A stretch of DNA of 58,441 nucleotides from Gemmatimonadales bacterium (GCA_009841005.1 VXMR01000096.1:1-58441); one strand, 5' to 3'; shown: positions 41,072-50,404, counted from the first letter of the stretch. Translations and numbers: made by a program. The notes: a model not told the origin generated them from the letters alone.

Positions 41072-41626
41072 TCAGACGCCCGCTCCGCGCTTCAGGCGCT
41101 GCAGGTGCTGTCGCCGGAACTTCGCCACCTTCGGCGCCACGACCGCCTGGCAGTACGGCTGGGTCGGATTCCGATTCAGGTAATCGTCGTGGTACGCCTC
41201 GGCCGGGTAGAACGTCTCCAGCGGGGCCACCTCCGTCACGATCGGATCCGGCCAGAGGCCGGCCGCCGTGATCTCGGCCACCTTCCGCTCGGCCGCGTCC
41301 TTCTGCGCCTCGCTCTCGTGGAAGATCGCCGAACGATACTGCGTTCCCACATCCGCACCCTGCCGGTTCAGCGTCGTCGGATCGTGGATCGTGAAGAAGA
41401 CATCCAGCAGATCGTCGAACGAGACCGTGTCCGGATCGAAGGTTACGCGCACGACTTCCGCGTGCCCGGTGCGGCCCGTGCATACCTGCTCGTAGGTGGG
41501 ATTCTCGGCATGCCCCCCGGCGTACCCCGACTTCACGCCGTGTACCCCTTCCAGAAGCTGATACACGGCTTCGAGGCACCAGAAGCACCCCCCGCCCAGC
41601 GTCGCCGTCTCCCTTCTCTCACTCAT
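41072..41626 (-). CDS. msrA: Peptide methionine sulfoxide reductase MsrA
   Basis: A 184-residue enzyme reducing methionine-S-sulfoxide in proteins. The active-site motif GGGCFWCLEAVYQLL carries the catalytic Cys14, and Cys17 is also present. GVKSGYAGGHAENPTYEQVCTGRTGHAEVV (two pieces), FFTIHDPTTLNRQGADVGTQYRS (two pieces) and a C-terminal cysteine in TQPYCQAV complete the family. No signal peptide. Its ATG overlaps the stop of the upstream amidohydrolase gene as ATGA. Confidence 0.97.
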   Translation of the reverse strand: MSERRETATLGGGCFWCLEAVYQLLEGVHGVKSGYAGGHAENPTYEQVCTGRTGHAEVVRVTFDPDTVSFDDLLDVFFTIHDPTTLNRQGADVGTQYRSAIFHESEAQKDAAERKVAEITAAGLWPDPIVTEVAPLETFYPAEAYHDDYLNRNPTQPYCQAVVAPKVAKFRRQHLQRLKRGAGV

Positions 41627-43293
41627 CTATTCGAATCTCCGTTGTCGGTGGTGGTCGTGGTCGTGGCGCGCTTCTGTTGCTCGACCATCTCGGCTACGTC
41701 GGCGAGGAGTTGCTTCGCGTCGTAGACGATGCCGTCCTTGATCGTGTAGAGGATGCCGCCGACCGTCTCGACCTCGCCCGTCTCGTCGTTCAGGCGCCGC
41801 GCGCCGGTGCCGTAGAGAACCTTGAGGTTGTGGATCGGGTTCTCGTCCACGATCACGAGGTCCGCCAGCAGGCCGCGCCGCACGACGCCGAACTCGATGG
41901 GGCGGCCCGTGGGCTTGAACAGCGTCTCGGCCGCGTGCATGGTCGCGGCGCGGATCACCTCCAGCGGATGGAACCCGGCGTGCTGCAGAAGTTCCATCTC
42001 CTGGATCGTGGAGAAGCCCATGAGGTTGTAGATGTAGCCGGCGTCCGAACTCGCGGTGACGCGGCCGCCCATGTTCTTGTAGTCGTTGAGCAGATCGTGC
42101 CACACCTCGAGGAAGTCGCGCCACGCGACTTCCTCCCACGTCGTCCAGTCGAAGTAGTAGGAGCCGTGGTCCTCGCGGTTCGCCTCGTAGAACTCCCACA
42201 GCGTCGGCAGCGTGTAGGTCTCGTGCCACGGCGCGTACATCTGGTCGTCCACGTCCCAGCTCGCCTGGTAGGCGGTCATCGTGGGGTCGAGGGTGACGTC
42301 GAGCGCGAGCATCTCCTCGAGGAAGGTGTTCCACTCCGGGCTCCCGGGCTCGTGGATCAGGTTCCACTGCATGGGCACCTGCCCGAAGCGGTGCTGCTCG
42401 TCGTTGTAGTTCATCTCCGGGGGCCACGGCTGGACATCGTGGTCCCTGTACAGCGCCTCGAACAGCCCGTAGAAGTGCGTGACGGTGCCGAGGCCGAGGC
42501 GGGCCGCGTCGAGCGCGTTCATCTGCGCGACGCCCATCTGGCCGAGGTGGGCCGTGCTCCCGAGGCCGAGTTGTGCCGCCTCGTCGAGCAGCGCCTCCAT
42601 GATTTCCGGGCGGAACGAGTTGAGCTTGAGCCCGTCGCCGCCCGACTCCTTCACGTACCGGGCCCAGTCGCGCGCGTCCTCCGGGGTGTCGATCAGGCGG
42701 CCGCTCCATCCCTCCCCGCCCGCGCCCGTGAAGGGATAGACCCACATGCGTGGGGCCACGATCTCGTTCGCCGCGCTCCGGGCCTTCTCCCGCACGGACC
42801 AGTCGTGGGGGCCGAACGCGACGCCGCGCCCGGTCGTGATCCCGTGCGCCATCCACAACTTGTACGTGTATTCGGCCTCGGGCGCCTTGGGGACGCCGCC
42901 CGTGTGGAGGTGGAGGTCCACGAAGCCCGGCAGGACGTACATGCCGGTCGCGTCGATTTCATGCACGACCGCGTCCGGGTTGCCCTCGACCGTAAGCCCG
43001 GGGCGGCGCGACTCGTCGATGGGGCGCTGCGGGACGCCAACGCCGACGACGTCGACGATCCGGTTCCCCTCGATGACGATGTCCATCGGCCCTATGGGGG
43101 GCGCGCCTGTGCCGTCGATCACGGTGGCGCCGCGGATGATGAGGCGGTCGTACGGTCCTTCGCCCTCGTCCGGAGCCCGGTCCGGAGCCCCGACCATCTG
43201 CATCGGCTGCAGGGCTTCCGCGGCGGTGGCCAGAAGGATCAGCGCCGAGAGAGCGCTCAGGGCGCTTCGAATCGCGCGGCCGGTCGTCTTCAT
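41623..43293 (-). CDS. Secreted amidohydrolase
   Basis: A 556-residue metal-dependent amidohydrolase with a signal peptide (ALSALSALILLATAAEA). LIIRGATVIDGTGAPPIGPMDIVIEGNRI (two pieces) and ATGMYVLPGFVDLHLHTGG, with the HxH metal motif, mark the composite sandwich and barrel start. GGDGLKLNSF supplies a likely carbamylated-type lysine position, STAHLGQMGV a further His, and TASSDAGYIYN the late Asp. It may hydrolyse a cyclic amide or peptide; the substrate is unknown. GGAGG five bases before the ATG at 43,293 sets the start, 13 bp after the preceding amidohydrolase. It ends in a Thr-rich tail. Confidence 0.85.
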   Translation of the reverse strand: MKTTGRAIRSALSALSALILLATAAEALQPMQMVGAPDRAPDEGEGPYDRLIIRGATVIDGTGAPPIGPMDIVIEGNRIVDVVGVGVPQRPIDESRRPGLTVEGNPDAVVHEIDATGMYVLPGFVDLHLHTGGVPKAPEAEYTYKLWMAHGITTGRGVAFGPHDWSVREKARSAANEIVAPRMWVYPFTGAGGEGWSGRLIDTPEDARDWARYVKESGGDGLKLNSFRPEIMEALLDEAAQLGLGSTAHLGQMGVAQMNALDAARLGLGTVTHFYGLFEALYRDHDVQPWPPEMNYNDEQHRFGQVPMQWNLIHEPGSPEWNTFLEEMLALDVTLDPTMTAYQASWDVDDQMYAPWHETYTLPTLWEFYEANREDHGSYYFDWTTWEEVAWRDFLEVWHDLLNDYKNMGGRVTASSDAGYIYNLMGFSTIQEMELLQHAGFHPLEVIRAATMHAAETLFKPTGRPIEFGVVRRGLLADLVIVDENPIHNLKVLYGTGARRLNDETGEVETVGGILYTIKDGIVYDAKQLLADVAEMVEQQKRATTTTTTDNGDSNR

Positions 43294-43306
43294 GGGTCCT
43301 CCGAGG

Positions 43307-44764
43307 TCAGTCATCGAGGTGGTAGAGGCGGCGGTTGTTTTCGTGCAGGATCATGCGCGCGGCCGCCACGGCCTCGTCGCGGGTCAGGATTCCGGCGTCC
43401 ACGTAGATCCCGAGTGCCTGCGCGAGGAATCGTCGGCCCCACTTGGCCGCGAGCCAGTAGAACTCGGGCAGGTGATAGGCGTCGCTCCCGAACAGGATCT
43501 TGGAGAGGGGGACGACCTCCATCACCTCCAGGAACATGCGCAGCATGCCGTGGTGGATGAGCGGCGCGGCGAGCGACAGTTCGAAGTGGCAGTTCGCGTA
43601 AAGGTGCGTGAGCCACGCGGCCTGGCCGATGAGCGGGTAGCCGGCGTGGATGAGGATGACCTGCGGCATCCGCATCACGCCGCCGCGCTCGAAGCGGACC
43701 ATCTCCTCCATGAGGAAGGGGTCCTGGTTCCGCATGATCCCACGCGGCGCCTCGCCGTCACCGGCATGGAACTGCATCGGCATGTCGCGCTCCAGACACG
43801 CCTCGAGGGCGAGCGAGTGGAGGTAGATCAGCGCTTCGCCCTGCAACTGCCAATACTCGTCGCGATCCCGGGTGTCCGCCGCCGGGACTTCGCCGCGCGC
43901 GCGCCGCGCCCGGAACGCGTCCCATGAGCGGCCGGCCGCCTCTCGATCGAAGTGCGGCTTGAGCAGCCCCAGGCGCGGGAGCAGGTACGACTTCATCCCG
44001 TACGACGGGGCGCCGAGGTTGCCGTCGCCGTCGAGTCCCGCCTCGATCTCGGCCATCATCCCGGTCTCGATCTCGTCGATCCCGAGGTCGAGGTCGTCGC
44101 CCATGAGGCCGCGGAGGATCGTGTCCACGCGCAGGATGTGGCGGCCGCGCGACGGGGCGATCGCGTCCTTGAAGCGGTCGATGCCCGCCTGGTCCATTCC
44201 CTCCCGGTAGCCCATGTCGACCATCGCGTTCTCGATGTTCGCGTCGGCGAACAGGGCGCCGAGATAGCTCGCGTAGTCCCGGCCCCTCTCGTTCCGGGCT
44301 TCGATCACGGCCTCGAAGGTGGCCTCGCAGTCGAGGAAGGCGGCGAGTTCCTTGACGAGATAGCGGAGAAAGACGGTTTCGCCGGCCTGTTCGAGGACGC
44401 GGGCGCGCGTGGCGGCGACGTCGAATTCGGCGTCGAGCGTGGCGCGCTCCGAGGCATCGCCCGCCTGCCAGCGTCCGTAGACGCCGGCGGGGAAGTAGCG
44501 GTCCATCGGGAAGGCGGAGAGCGCGAGCCGCTCGACGAACTGGTCGGGATCCGTCTGCGTGTCGTTGAAGGTGATCGGGTGGCAGTGCGTGTCGTCGACG
44601 GGGATCTCGCGCAACTCGCCGAGGAGTGCGCGAGCGGTCGGGTCCAGCCCCTCGCTCCCCGCGCGGGCGGAAGCGAATCCCGCTTCGCCCCCCGCGCAGG
44701 CCCCAAGCAGCGCGCTGCCGCCGCCGATGCCGGCCAGGCTCAGAAACTCCCTGCGATCAGGCAT
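43307..44764 (-). CDS. Amidohydrolase 2-family lipoprotein
   Basis: A 485-residue exported amidohydrolase. The N-terminus DRREFLSLAGIGGGSALLGAC combines a twin-arginine-like signal with a lipobox. IPVDDTHCHPITFNDT has the HxH metal motif. MPMQFHAGDGEAP and VILIHAGYPLIGQAAWL provide barrel histidines, and ILFGSDAYHLPEF the late catalytic Asp. This is the amidohydrolase-2 pattern (decarboxylase and FluG-like relatives). AGGAGG eight bases upstream sets the ATG at 44,764. It heads a minus-strand run of two amidohydrolases, msrA, a membrane protein and a P450. Confidence 0.85.
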   Translation of the reverse strand: MPDRREFLSLAGIGGGSALLGACAGGEAGFASARAGSEGLDPTARALLGELREIPVDDTHCHPITFNDTQTDPDQFVERLALSAFPMDRYFPAGVYGRWQAGDASERATLDAEFDVAATRARVLEQAGETVFLRYLVKELAAFLDCEATFEAVIEARNERGRDYASYLGALFADANIENAMVDMGYREGMDQAGIDRFKDAIAPSRGRHILRVDTILRGLMGDDLDLGIDEIETGMMAEIEAGLDGDGNLGAPSYGMKSYLLPRLGLLKPHFDREAAGRSWDAFRARRARGEVPAADTRDRDEYWQLQGEALIYLHSLALEACLERDMPMQFHAGDGEAPRGIMRNQDPFLMEEMVRFERGGVMRMPQVILIHAGYPLIGQAAWLTHLYANCHFELSLAAPLIHHGMLRMFLEVMEVVPLSKILFGSDAYHLPEFYWLAAKWGRRFLAQALGIYVDAGILTRDEAVAAARMILHENNRRLYHLDD

Positions 44765-44921
44765 TCGCCGAACCTCCTTGCATGCGGTCACGTTCGATCC
44801 CGGATCGGCCGCGCGCAAGCCGAATCGCGGTCCGTGGAGGCCATCGAACTGTCGCATAACGCGGCAACGGGGCGTTTAGCACACGGGATTACGGATGACG
44901 ACGTACGCGAAGGGAGGGTTC

Positions 44922-45500
44922 ATGCGGTTCAGCCGGCCAGGCAGGTTCGGGTTCGCGAGTCCGGCGGCCACCGCCATGCTGCTGGCGAGCGTTCTGGCGA
45001 GCGTCGGGTGCGACAACTTGGAGTCGCCCTTCGCGCCGGATTTCGGAGTCGAAGAACCCTCCCGGCTCTCCGTCCCCGTCGAACGGACTCCCGTAGCACA
45101 GCCTCCGGCAGAACCGCCCGAGGCCGAACCGGCTCTCACCGAAGAGGTCCCCACACCGGCGACGGACACACCGCCCCTCGAGGACGGCAAGGAGTCGGCG
45201 GTCCGGTCGGCGCCGCCGGGGGATCCACCGGGAGAGGACGAGTCGATCGTGCTGCGCGGGCCTACCTCGATCAGTACGGAATGTCGCTCGGTCCCGCCGC
45301 TGATCATCATTGACGGGGTCAAGCAGCCGGATGACTTCAAACTATCGGATGTCGAGGCCCTGGACATCGATCACGTGGAGGTCGTGAAGGGGCGCGCCGC
45401 GATCCTGCTCTACGGGCCGCGCGCCCGTGGCGGCGCGATCGACATTCAGACGAAGCGCGGGGCGCAGGCCGCCATTCTGAACGGGCTGAAACCAAGGTGA
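44922..45500 (+). CDS. Lipoprotein with a stand-alone TonB-plug-like domain
   Basis: A 192-residue protein. The signal ATAMLLASVLASVGC has a lipobox. A Pro/Glu-rich linker follows (VAQPPAEPPEAEPALTEEVP). The C-terminal ~60 residues, PLIIIDGVKQPDDF, DVEALDIDHVEVVKGRAAILLYG and RGGAIDIQTKRG, match the plug-domain pattern PLiyVDG...DIesIEVLKGaaAalYGsrgaNGVI.iTTK of TonB-dependent receptors. No beta-barrel follows. It may be an independent plug-like protein in the envelope; function unknown. GGAGG ahead of the ATG at 44,922 is stronger than for the ATG at 44,895. Confidence 0.8.
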   Translation: MRFSRPGRFGFASPAATAMLLASVLASVGCDNLESPFAPDFGVEEPSRLSVPVERTPVAQPPAEPPEAEPALTEEVPTPATDTPPLEDGKESAVRSAPPGDPPGEDESIVLRGPTSISTECRSVPPLIIIDGVKQPDDFKLSDVEALDIDHVEVVKGRAAILLYGPRARGGAIDIQTKRGAQAAILNGLKPR

Positions 45501-45502
45501 TC

Positions 45503-45535
45503 ACGCGGGGGCCGGTGTTCTCGCGGCCCCCGCGT
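45503..45535. terminator. Bidirectional terminator hairpin
   Basis: An 11-bp perfect stem (ACGCGGGGGCC/GGCCCCCGCGT) with an 11-base loop starts two bases after the plug-protein stop, in the gap to the convergent symporter gene. It lacks a T-tract, but its position between convergent genes supports a terminator role. Confidence 0.65.
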
Positions 45536-45551
45536 CAGGCCCGTCCCACCG

Positions 45552-46814
45552 TCAGTGGCGAACCTCGGTGTCTACCCCTTCCTCTCCCTCGGAGCGGGCG
45601 ATGATCGCGGCGCCGCACGAGTCGCTGAACACGTTGACCGCGGTGCGGTACATGTCGAGCGGCCGGTCGATGGCGAGCATCGCGCCCACGATCGTGATCG
45701 CCTCCGGGTTGTCGCCGAGGCCGATCGCGTTGAGGACGATGAAGATCACGACCACACCGGCCGACGGCACCGCCGCCGCCCCGATCGAGGCGAGGAGCGC
45801 GGTCAGGACCACGATCGCCTGCTGCCCGATGCTGAGGTCGACCCCGAGCACCTGCGCGATGAAGAGGGCGCCGGCGCACTCGAAGATCGCCGTGCCGTCC
45901 ATGTTCACCGTCGCGCCCATCGGGAGCACGAACGACGAGACCTTGTTCGAGACGCCCACCTTCTCGCGCAGCGTCTTGATCGTCACCGGGAGGGTGGCGC
46001 CCGACGAACTCGTCGAGAACGCGGTCAGGAGCGGCTCGCGCAGGTTCGCGAAGTGGACCAGCGGCTTGATCCGGCCCAGCACGATGAGCAGGAGCGGCAT
46101 GGTGATGAAGAGGTGGATCGTGAGCCCCGACCCGATCGTCGCGAAGTATTTGGCGAGCGCGGCGAAGCGGTCGAAGCCGGTCTCTCCCACCATCGCCGTG
46201 ATCAGTGCGAAGACGCCGATGGGGAGGAACTTTATGATCCCCGACGTGAGCGCCATCATCGCCTGGAAGAAGGCGTTGAAGATGTCGGTGACGACCACGC
46301 GGGGCTTCTCCGGCAGTCCCGTAATGGCTGCGCCGAAGACGATGCAGAAGAAGATGATCGCCAGCATGTCGCCGGCCGAAGCGGCGGCGAAGAAGTTGTT
46401 CGGGACGATGTCGAGGATGAGATCGACGGCAGAGTCCGGCGTGCTGAGTTCGGGTACGTCCTGTTGCGCCGCCGCACCCATGTCGGCGTTCACGCCCGGC
46501 CGGATGAGGTTCACCATCAGCAGGCCGGTCAGCGCCGCCAGCATGCTGGACAGCACGTAGTAGCCCATCGTCTTTCCGAACAGGCGGCCGATCGCCCTCC
46601 CCCCGCCCACGGAGGCGACCCCGGACACGATCGACGTGAGCACGAGCGGCACGATGATCATCCGGAGCAGCTTCATGAACAGCTGGCCGATCCAGCCGAT
46701 GTTCTCGGCCGCCGGCGCCCCGAAGGCCCAGCCGGTGAGCAGGCCCAGGGCCATGGCGGCCAGCACCTGCCAGTGGAGGCGTCGGTACCAGGGGAGGGTG
46801 GGATCGTATTCCAT
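45552..46814 (-). CDS. Dicarboxylate/amino acid:cation symporter (DAACS family)
   Basis: A 420-residue membrane transporter of the glutamate/aspartate/C4-dicarboxylate family. About eight helices plus re-entrant loops are visible. Family signatures: FMKLLRMIIVPLVLTSIVSGVAS (two pieces, ~46-68), the serine-rich hairpin TAFSTSSSGATLPVTI (~264-279), the cation/substrate motif PMGATVNMDGTAIFE (~295-309), and IDRPLDMYRTAVNVFSDSCGAAII near the end. NMDGT is a conserved NMDGT sodium site. It imports glutamate, aspartate or C4-dicarboxylates; exact specificity unknown. Confidence 0.95.
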   Translation of the reverse strand: MEYDPTLPWYRRLHWQVLAAMALGLLTGWAFGAPAAENIGWIGQLFMKLLRMIIVPLVLTSIVSGVASVGGGRAIGRLFGKTMGYYVLSSMLAALTGLLMVNLIRPGVNADMGAAAQQDVPELSTPDSAVDLILDIVPNNFFAAASAGDMLAIIFFCIVFGAAITGLPEKPRVVVTDIFNAFFQAMMALTSGIIKFLPIGVFALITAMVGETGFDRFAALAKYFATIGSGLTIHLFITMPLLLIVLGRIKPLVHFANLREPLLTAFSTSSSGATLPVTIKTLREKVGVSNKVSSFVLPMGATVNMDGTAIFECAGALFIAQVLGVDLSIGQQAIVVLTALLASIGAAAVPSAGVVVIFIVLNAIGLGDNPEAITIVGAMLAIDRPLDMYRTAVNVFSDSCGAAIIARSEGEEGVDTEVRH

Positions 46815-46998
46815 TGGCGTCTCCGGTGCGGCGCCGTGTCGAGGCGCGTATCCAACGTTGTCAGCGACGCGGCCCTAGAGGCGGTCAGGCCGCGATTCGA
46901 GCGAACGATCCAACGGGGGTTGATCGTGGTATCCAGACGGCGAGCCGGCAATGGGCGTCACTCCTCGCCGCGCTGAGCCGGCGCCCCGGGCACTCTCG

Positions 46999-47028
46999 GT
47001 GACTCGCAGGTTTCCGCCGCTCTACACT
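46999..47028 (+). promoter_or_regulatory. Weak candidate promoter of the DNA methyltransferase gene
   Basis: GTGACT (46,999-47,004) and TACACT (47,023-47,028) are separated by 18 bp in the 273-bp divergent gap between the symporter and the methyltransferase. Both match the consensus only partly. Nothing else recognisable was seen in this gap. Confidence 0.3.
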
Positions 47029-47087
47029 AGCTTCGGGAGTTCTGACCGTCGCCACGGCGCGTGGGCTTCATCGTCACGGGAGATGCG

Positions 47088-47936
47088 ATGCCCAGGATCA
47101 TCCATGCAGATAACCTGGACGCGCTCCGGGGCCTGCCGGATGGACACGCGGATCTCATCTACATCGACCCTCCCTTCAACACCGGCCGCACGCAGCGGCG
47201 CACCCGGATCCGAACCCGGCGCGCCTCCGGCGGAGATGTCGGCGACCGGACGGGCTTCCACGGCGAGCGCTACGAGACGACCGTCCTCGGCACCCGGCGT
47301 TTCGCGGATCGATTCGACGACTACCTCGCGTTCCTCGGCCCCCGGCTCGTCGATGCGTATCGCGTTCTCGCGCCGCACGGATCGTTCTATTTCCATGTCG
47401 ACTACCGGGAGGTGCACCACTGCCGGCTGTTCCTCGACGACCTGTTCGGCCCGGAGAATCTCCTGAACGAGATCATCTGGGCCTACGACTACGGCGCGCG
47501 ACCGAAGACGCGGTGGCCGGCGAAGCACGACAACATCCTGTTCTACGTGAAGGATCTGTCGAACTACGTCTTCAACGCGGACGAGATCGAGCGCATCCCG
47601 TACATGGCCCCGGGACTGGTGGGGCCCGAGAAGGCCGCGCGCGGCAAGCTGCCCACGGATACGTGGTGGCACACGATCGTCCCCACGAGCGGCGCCGAGC
47701 GGACGGGATACCCGACCCAGAAGCCGCTCGGCATCCTCCGCCGCATCATCACAGCCTCCTCGAACCCCGGCGACCTCGTGCTCGATTTCTTCGCCGGAAG
47801 CGGCACGACCGGCATGGCCGCCCACGAACTGGGCCGGGACTTCATCCTCGTGGACAACAACCCGGAGGCGCTCGAAGTGATGGCGAAACGATTCGAGTGC
47901 GTCCCCGACGTCCGCTGGGAGGGGCTCCCGACCTAG
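47088..47936 (+). CDS. Solitary DNA (N6-adenine/N4-cytosine) methyltransferase
   Basis: A 282-residue site-specific DNA methyltransferase. The catalytic motif IV, DPPFNTG, is at residues 27-33, ahead of the SAM-binding motif I, DFFAGSGTTGMAA, near residue 233. This order (IV before I) is the beta-class arrangement. YPTQKPLGILRRII before motif I is also typical. The segment between, from RRTRIRTRRASGGDVGD to FHGERYETTV, is probably part of target recognition. The ATG at 47,088 is chosen because GGGAG lies just upstream. No restriction endonuclease is adjacent, so it may be an orphan regulatory methyltransferase. Its end overlaps the convergent cupin gene by 4 bp. Confidence 0.9.
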   Translation: MPRIIHADNLDALRGLPDGHADLIYIDPPFNTGRTQRRTRIRTRRASGGDVGDRTGFHGERYETTVLGTRRFADRFDDYLAFLGPRLVDAYRVLAPHGSFYFHVDYREVHHCRLFLDDLFGPENLLNEIIWAYDYGARPKTRWPAKHDNILFYVKDLSNYVFNADEIERIPYMAPGLVGPEKAARGKLPTDTWWHTIVPTSGAERTGYPTQKPLGILRRIITASSNPGDLVLDFFAGSGTTGMAAHELGRDFILVDNNPEALEVMAKRFECVPDVRWEGLPT

Positions 47937-48295
47937 GGGTCGCGGTGGACGGTGTCGGGGGAGAAGGCGGGGAGGCAGACGGCGACGTACTCGGCTCCCT
48001 CGGGGCCGGGCGCGCTGTAGCGGACCCATTCGCCCGGGTGGGTGACGATCGCCTGGCCCGCGTCCACGTCGATGACGCCGTCCTCGTGCTCCACGCGCAG
48101 TGATCCGCTCAGCACGACGGTGATCTCCTCGAACTCGGGGCGCTGACCGGGTTCGACCCAGCCGGATGGCGCCACCATCCGCGCCACGCTGACGCCGTCG
48201 TGTCCCGTCCGGATGCGGCCGACGTACTCCTCGATCCGCTTGGGCTGGTTCCCGGCCGCCTCGATGACGGCCGGGGCTTCGATCAAGGTGGGCAT
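47933..48295 (-). CDS. Single-domain cupin protein
   Basis: A 120-residue cupin. The two conserved motifs are RPEFEEITVVLSGSLRVEHEDG (two pieces, around residues 52-73), where the usual HxH is replaced by EFEE, and GQAIVTHPGEWVRYSAPGPEGAEY, with a His in the second motif. Small metal-binding proteins of this kind have diverse roles. The loss of the first histidines makes the metal site uncertain. Convergent with the methyltransferase; no function is assigned. Confidence 0.8.
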   Translation of the reverse strand: MPTLIEAPAVIEAAGNQPKRIEEYVGRIRTGHDGVSVARMVAPSGWVEPGQRPEFEEITVVLSGSLRVEHEDGVIDVDAGQAIVTHPGEWVRYSAPGPEGAEYVAVCLPAFSPDTVHRDP

Positions 48296-48331
48296 GTCCC
48301 GGACTGCGCCGGGCGTCCCGCCCCGCGTTCC

Positions 48332-50371
48332 CTACATCCCCGCTCCCGCGAGGGACCGGACGGCATCGGCCAGCATGCGGACCTTCCCGGCGTCTCCCGC
48401 CCCGGCGGCGCCACGGGATACGCCGTCGGCCAGCGACCGGAGCGCGTCGGCGCGCGCGGATCCGGTCATCCCCTCGGCCTCGGCCAGTCCGGCCCGGACA
48501 CGGTCGATCCTCGCCGCCGCGAGACCCCCGTGCCGCTCCAACTGGTCCAGGTAGGCCCTCGCGAGCGCGAACGTCGCGGGCCACTCGAAGATCGGCTGAC
48601 CCTGGGAGTTCAGGTGCGTCAACTGCACGGAGTTGGCGGCATCGATCTCGTTCTGCGTGAGCGCCTCGCTCGGCACGAGTTCGAGGATGTCGAGACCGCG
48701 GGCGATCTCGGAGTTGACGATGAGGCCGTTGTACCAGTAGACGGACCAGCTGCCGCCCATCTGCATGCGGTCGGGGTTCACCGGGCCGCGGTCGAAGTAG
48801 GCGATCTCGACCGGGTTCACGGGGTCGGTCCAGTCGAGGAGCAGGATTCCGCCCTGGTACCAGCCCTGGATCATGATGTCGCGGCCGGGGATCGGGATCA
48901 GCGACCCGTTGTGGGCCACGCAGTTCTCCTCGGGCGTCTGCGGGGCGGCGAGCTTGAAGTAGCTCTGGAACTCCATCTCCGTGCCCTCGATGGTGAAGAT
49001 CGCGTTCGCGCCCCACTCCATCGGGTCGGAGGCCCGGCACTTCGGCGAGCCGCCGCCACCCCACTCGTCCGTGAACAGGATGGCGCTGCCGTCGTTGTTG
49101 AACGTGGCGGAGTGCCAGTAGGAGAAGTTGGAGTCGGACACGGCGGAGAGCCGCCGGGGGTTCTCCGGGTCGCTGATGTCGAGCAGCATGCCGTAGCCTT
49201 CGCATGCCCCGCCTGCGAGACCGATGGCCGGGTAGACGGTGATGTCGTGGCACTGCGTCGGGCCGGGCTCCGGACCGTCGCCCTCCCCGCCCTGCTGTCC
49301 CATCATCTGCGCGATGATCGTGGGTAGCGCTTCGCGCAGTGCCGCGCTGTCGGCTGCGGTGGGCGGACCCTCGCCTCCCCGCTGGGCCACCATCTGCCCG
49401 AGCATCCCCTGGGCGGCCGGTTCGGGCAACACCATCTCCTGCCCCTGCACCTCGATGATGAAGGCGCCGCGCGCCCGGGCCTCCTCGAGCGCCGCGAGGT
49501 CGTCGGGGGCCGGGCCGTGCGTCGGGGGCGCGACCAGGTCCTCGAAGATGCGCGGCGAACTCACGATCTCGGCGCTCGCCGGGTCGGCCAGCGGGACGCG
49601 GATTACCTCGATGCGGAAGAGGGCGGAGTTCGGATCCTCGGACGGCGGCGCGCCCGAGCAGCCGGCGAGTTCCTCCGCCGGACGCACCGGGGCGGAACCG
49701 GACACGTAGACGTAGACGTTCTCGTCGTCCCCGGGGTGTTCCAGCAGCGTGTGCGTGTGCGAGCCGCGGCACGTTTGGACGTTGGCCACGTATTCAGGCG
49801 CGGTGATGTCGGAGATGTCGAAGATGCGGATCCCGCGCAGCCGGTCGTGGCTCACGGCCTCTTCAACGCCCTGGTCACCGCAGTCCAGCCTTCCGCCGAA
49901 CCCCTCGCCGGATACGAACAGGAGATTTTCGTACACGGAGACATCGCTCTGGGACGCGGGGCAGACGTAGGTCACGACGGTCTGTGGATTCGTTGGATCC
50001 GAGATGTCCCAGATCTGAATCCCGTCGTAGTTGCCCTGAATCGCGTACGGGCCGGAGAAGGCGAGGTCGGAGTTGGTCTGGCCCACGAACGGGTCCGGCG
50101 GGGGCGTGGTGGAGACGAGGTCGAGGTTCCAGATCGCCTCGCCCGCGTCGAACATGCCCGGCGCGAGCCCGACGCGCGGGTCCGGCGTGGGTGGATTGAC
50201 CTGAAGGCCCATGGGCGCGGCGGCAGGGGCCACAGGAGCGGTGGCCATGCCGGTCTGCGCCGACTGGTACGCACAGCCGGCGAACCCTCCCACGGCGATC
50301 ACGCCGGCGAGCAGCGCCGCGAGGCGAGCGGTGAATCGAGTGTCGTCGCGTTTCTTCGTCACAGCGAACAT
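48332..50371 (-). CDS. LVIVD-repeat beta-propeller lipoprotein
   Basis: A 679-residue exported protein. The signal LAALLAGVIAVGGFAGC has a lipobox. Propeller-like LVIVD repeats recur: YAIQGNYDGIQIWDISDPTNP, LRGIRIFDISDITAPEYV, YGMLLDISDPENPRRLSAV and GGILLLDWTDPVNPVEIAYF. A long insert rich in Gln, Gly and Met (about residues 290-370) separates blades. Several Cys and His residues (SHTHTLLEH, NCVAHNG) could bind metal. The ATG at 50,371 follows GAAGGA and is preferred to the GTG at 50,401. It is the second gene after DUF305, with a 33-bp gap, so the two are probably co-expressed. Function unknown. Confidence 0.82.
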   Translation of the reverse strand: MFAVTKKRDDTRFTARLAALLAGVIAVGGFAGCAYQSAQTGMATAPVAPAAAPMGLQVNPPTPDPRVGLAPGMFDAGEAIWNLDLVSTTPPPDPFVGQTNSDLAFSGPYAIQGNYDGIQIWDISDPTNPQTVVTYVCPASQSDVSVYENLLFVSGEGFGGRLDCGDQGVEEAVSHDRLRGIRIFDISDITAPEYVANVQTCRGSHTHTLLEHPGDDENVYVYVSGSAPVRPAEELAGCSGAPPSEDPNSALFRIEVIRVPLADPASAEIVSSPRIFEDLVAPPTHGPAPDDLAALEEARARGAFIIEVQGQEMVLPEPAAQGMLGQMVAQRGGEGPPTAADSAALREALPTIIAQMMGQQGGEGDGPEPGPTQCHDITVYPAIGLAGGACEGYGMLLDISDPENPRRLSAVSDSNFSYWHSATFNNDGSAILFTDEWGGGGSPKCRASDPMEWGANAIFTIEGTEMEFQSYFKLAAPQTPEENCVAHNGSLIPIPGRDIMIQGWYQGGILLLDWTDPVNPVEIAYFDRGPVNPDRMQMGGSWSVYWYNGLIVNSEIARGLDILELVPSEALTQNEIDAANSVQLTHLNSQGQPIFEWPATFALARAYLDQLERHGGLAAARIDRVRAGLAEAEGMTGSARADALRSLADGVSRGAAGAGDAGKVRMLADAVRSLAGAGM

Positions 50372-50404
50372 GTCGGATCCTTCGATTGGGTTGAACTGCA
50401 CGAA

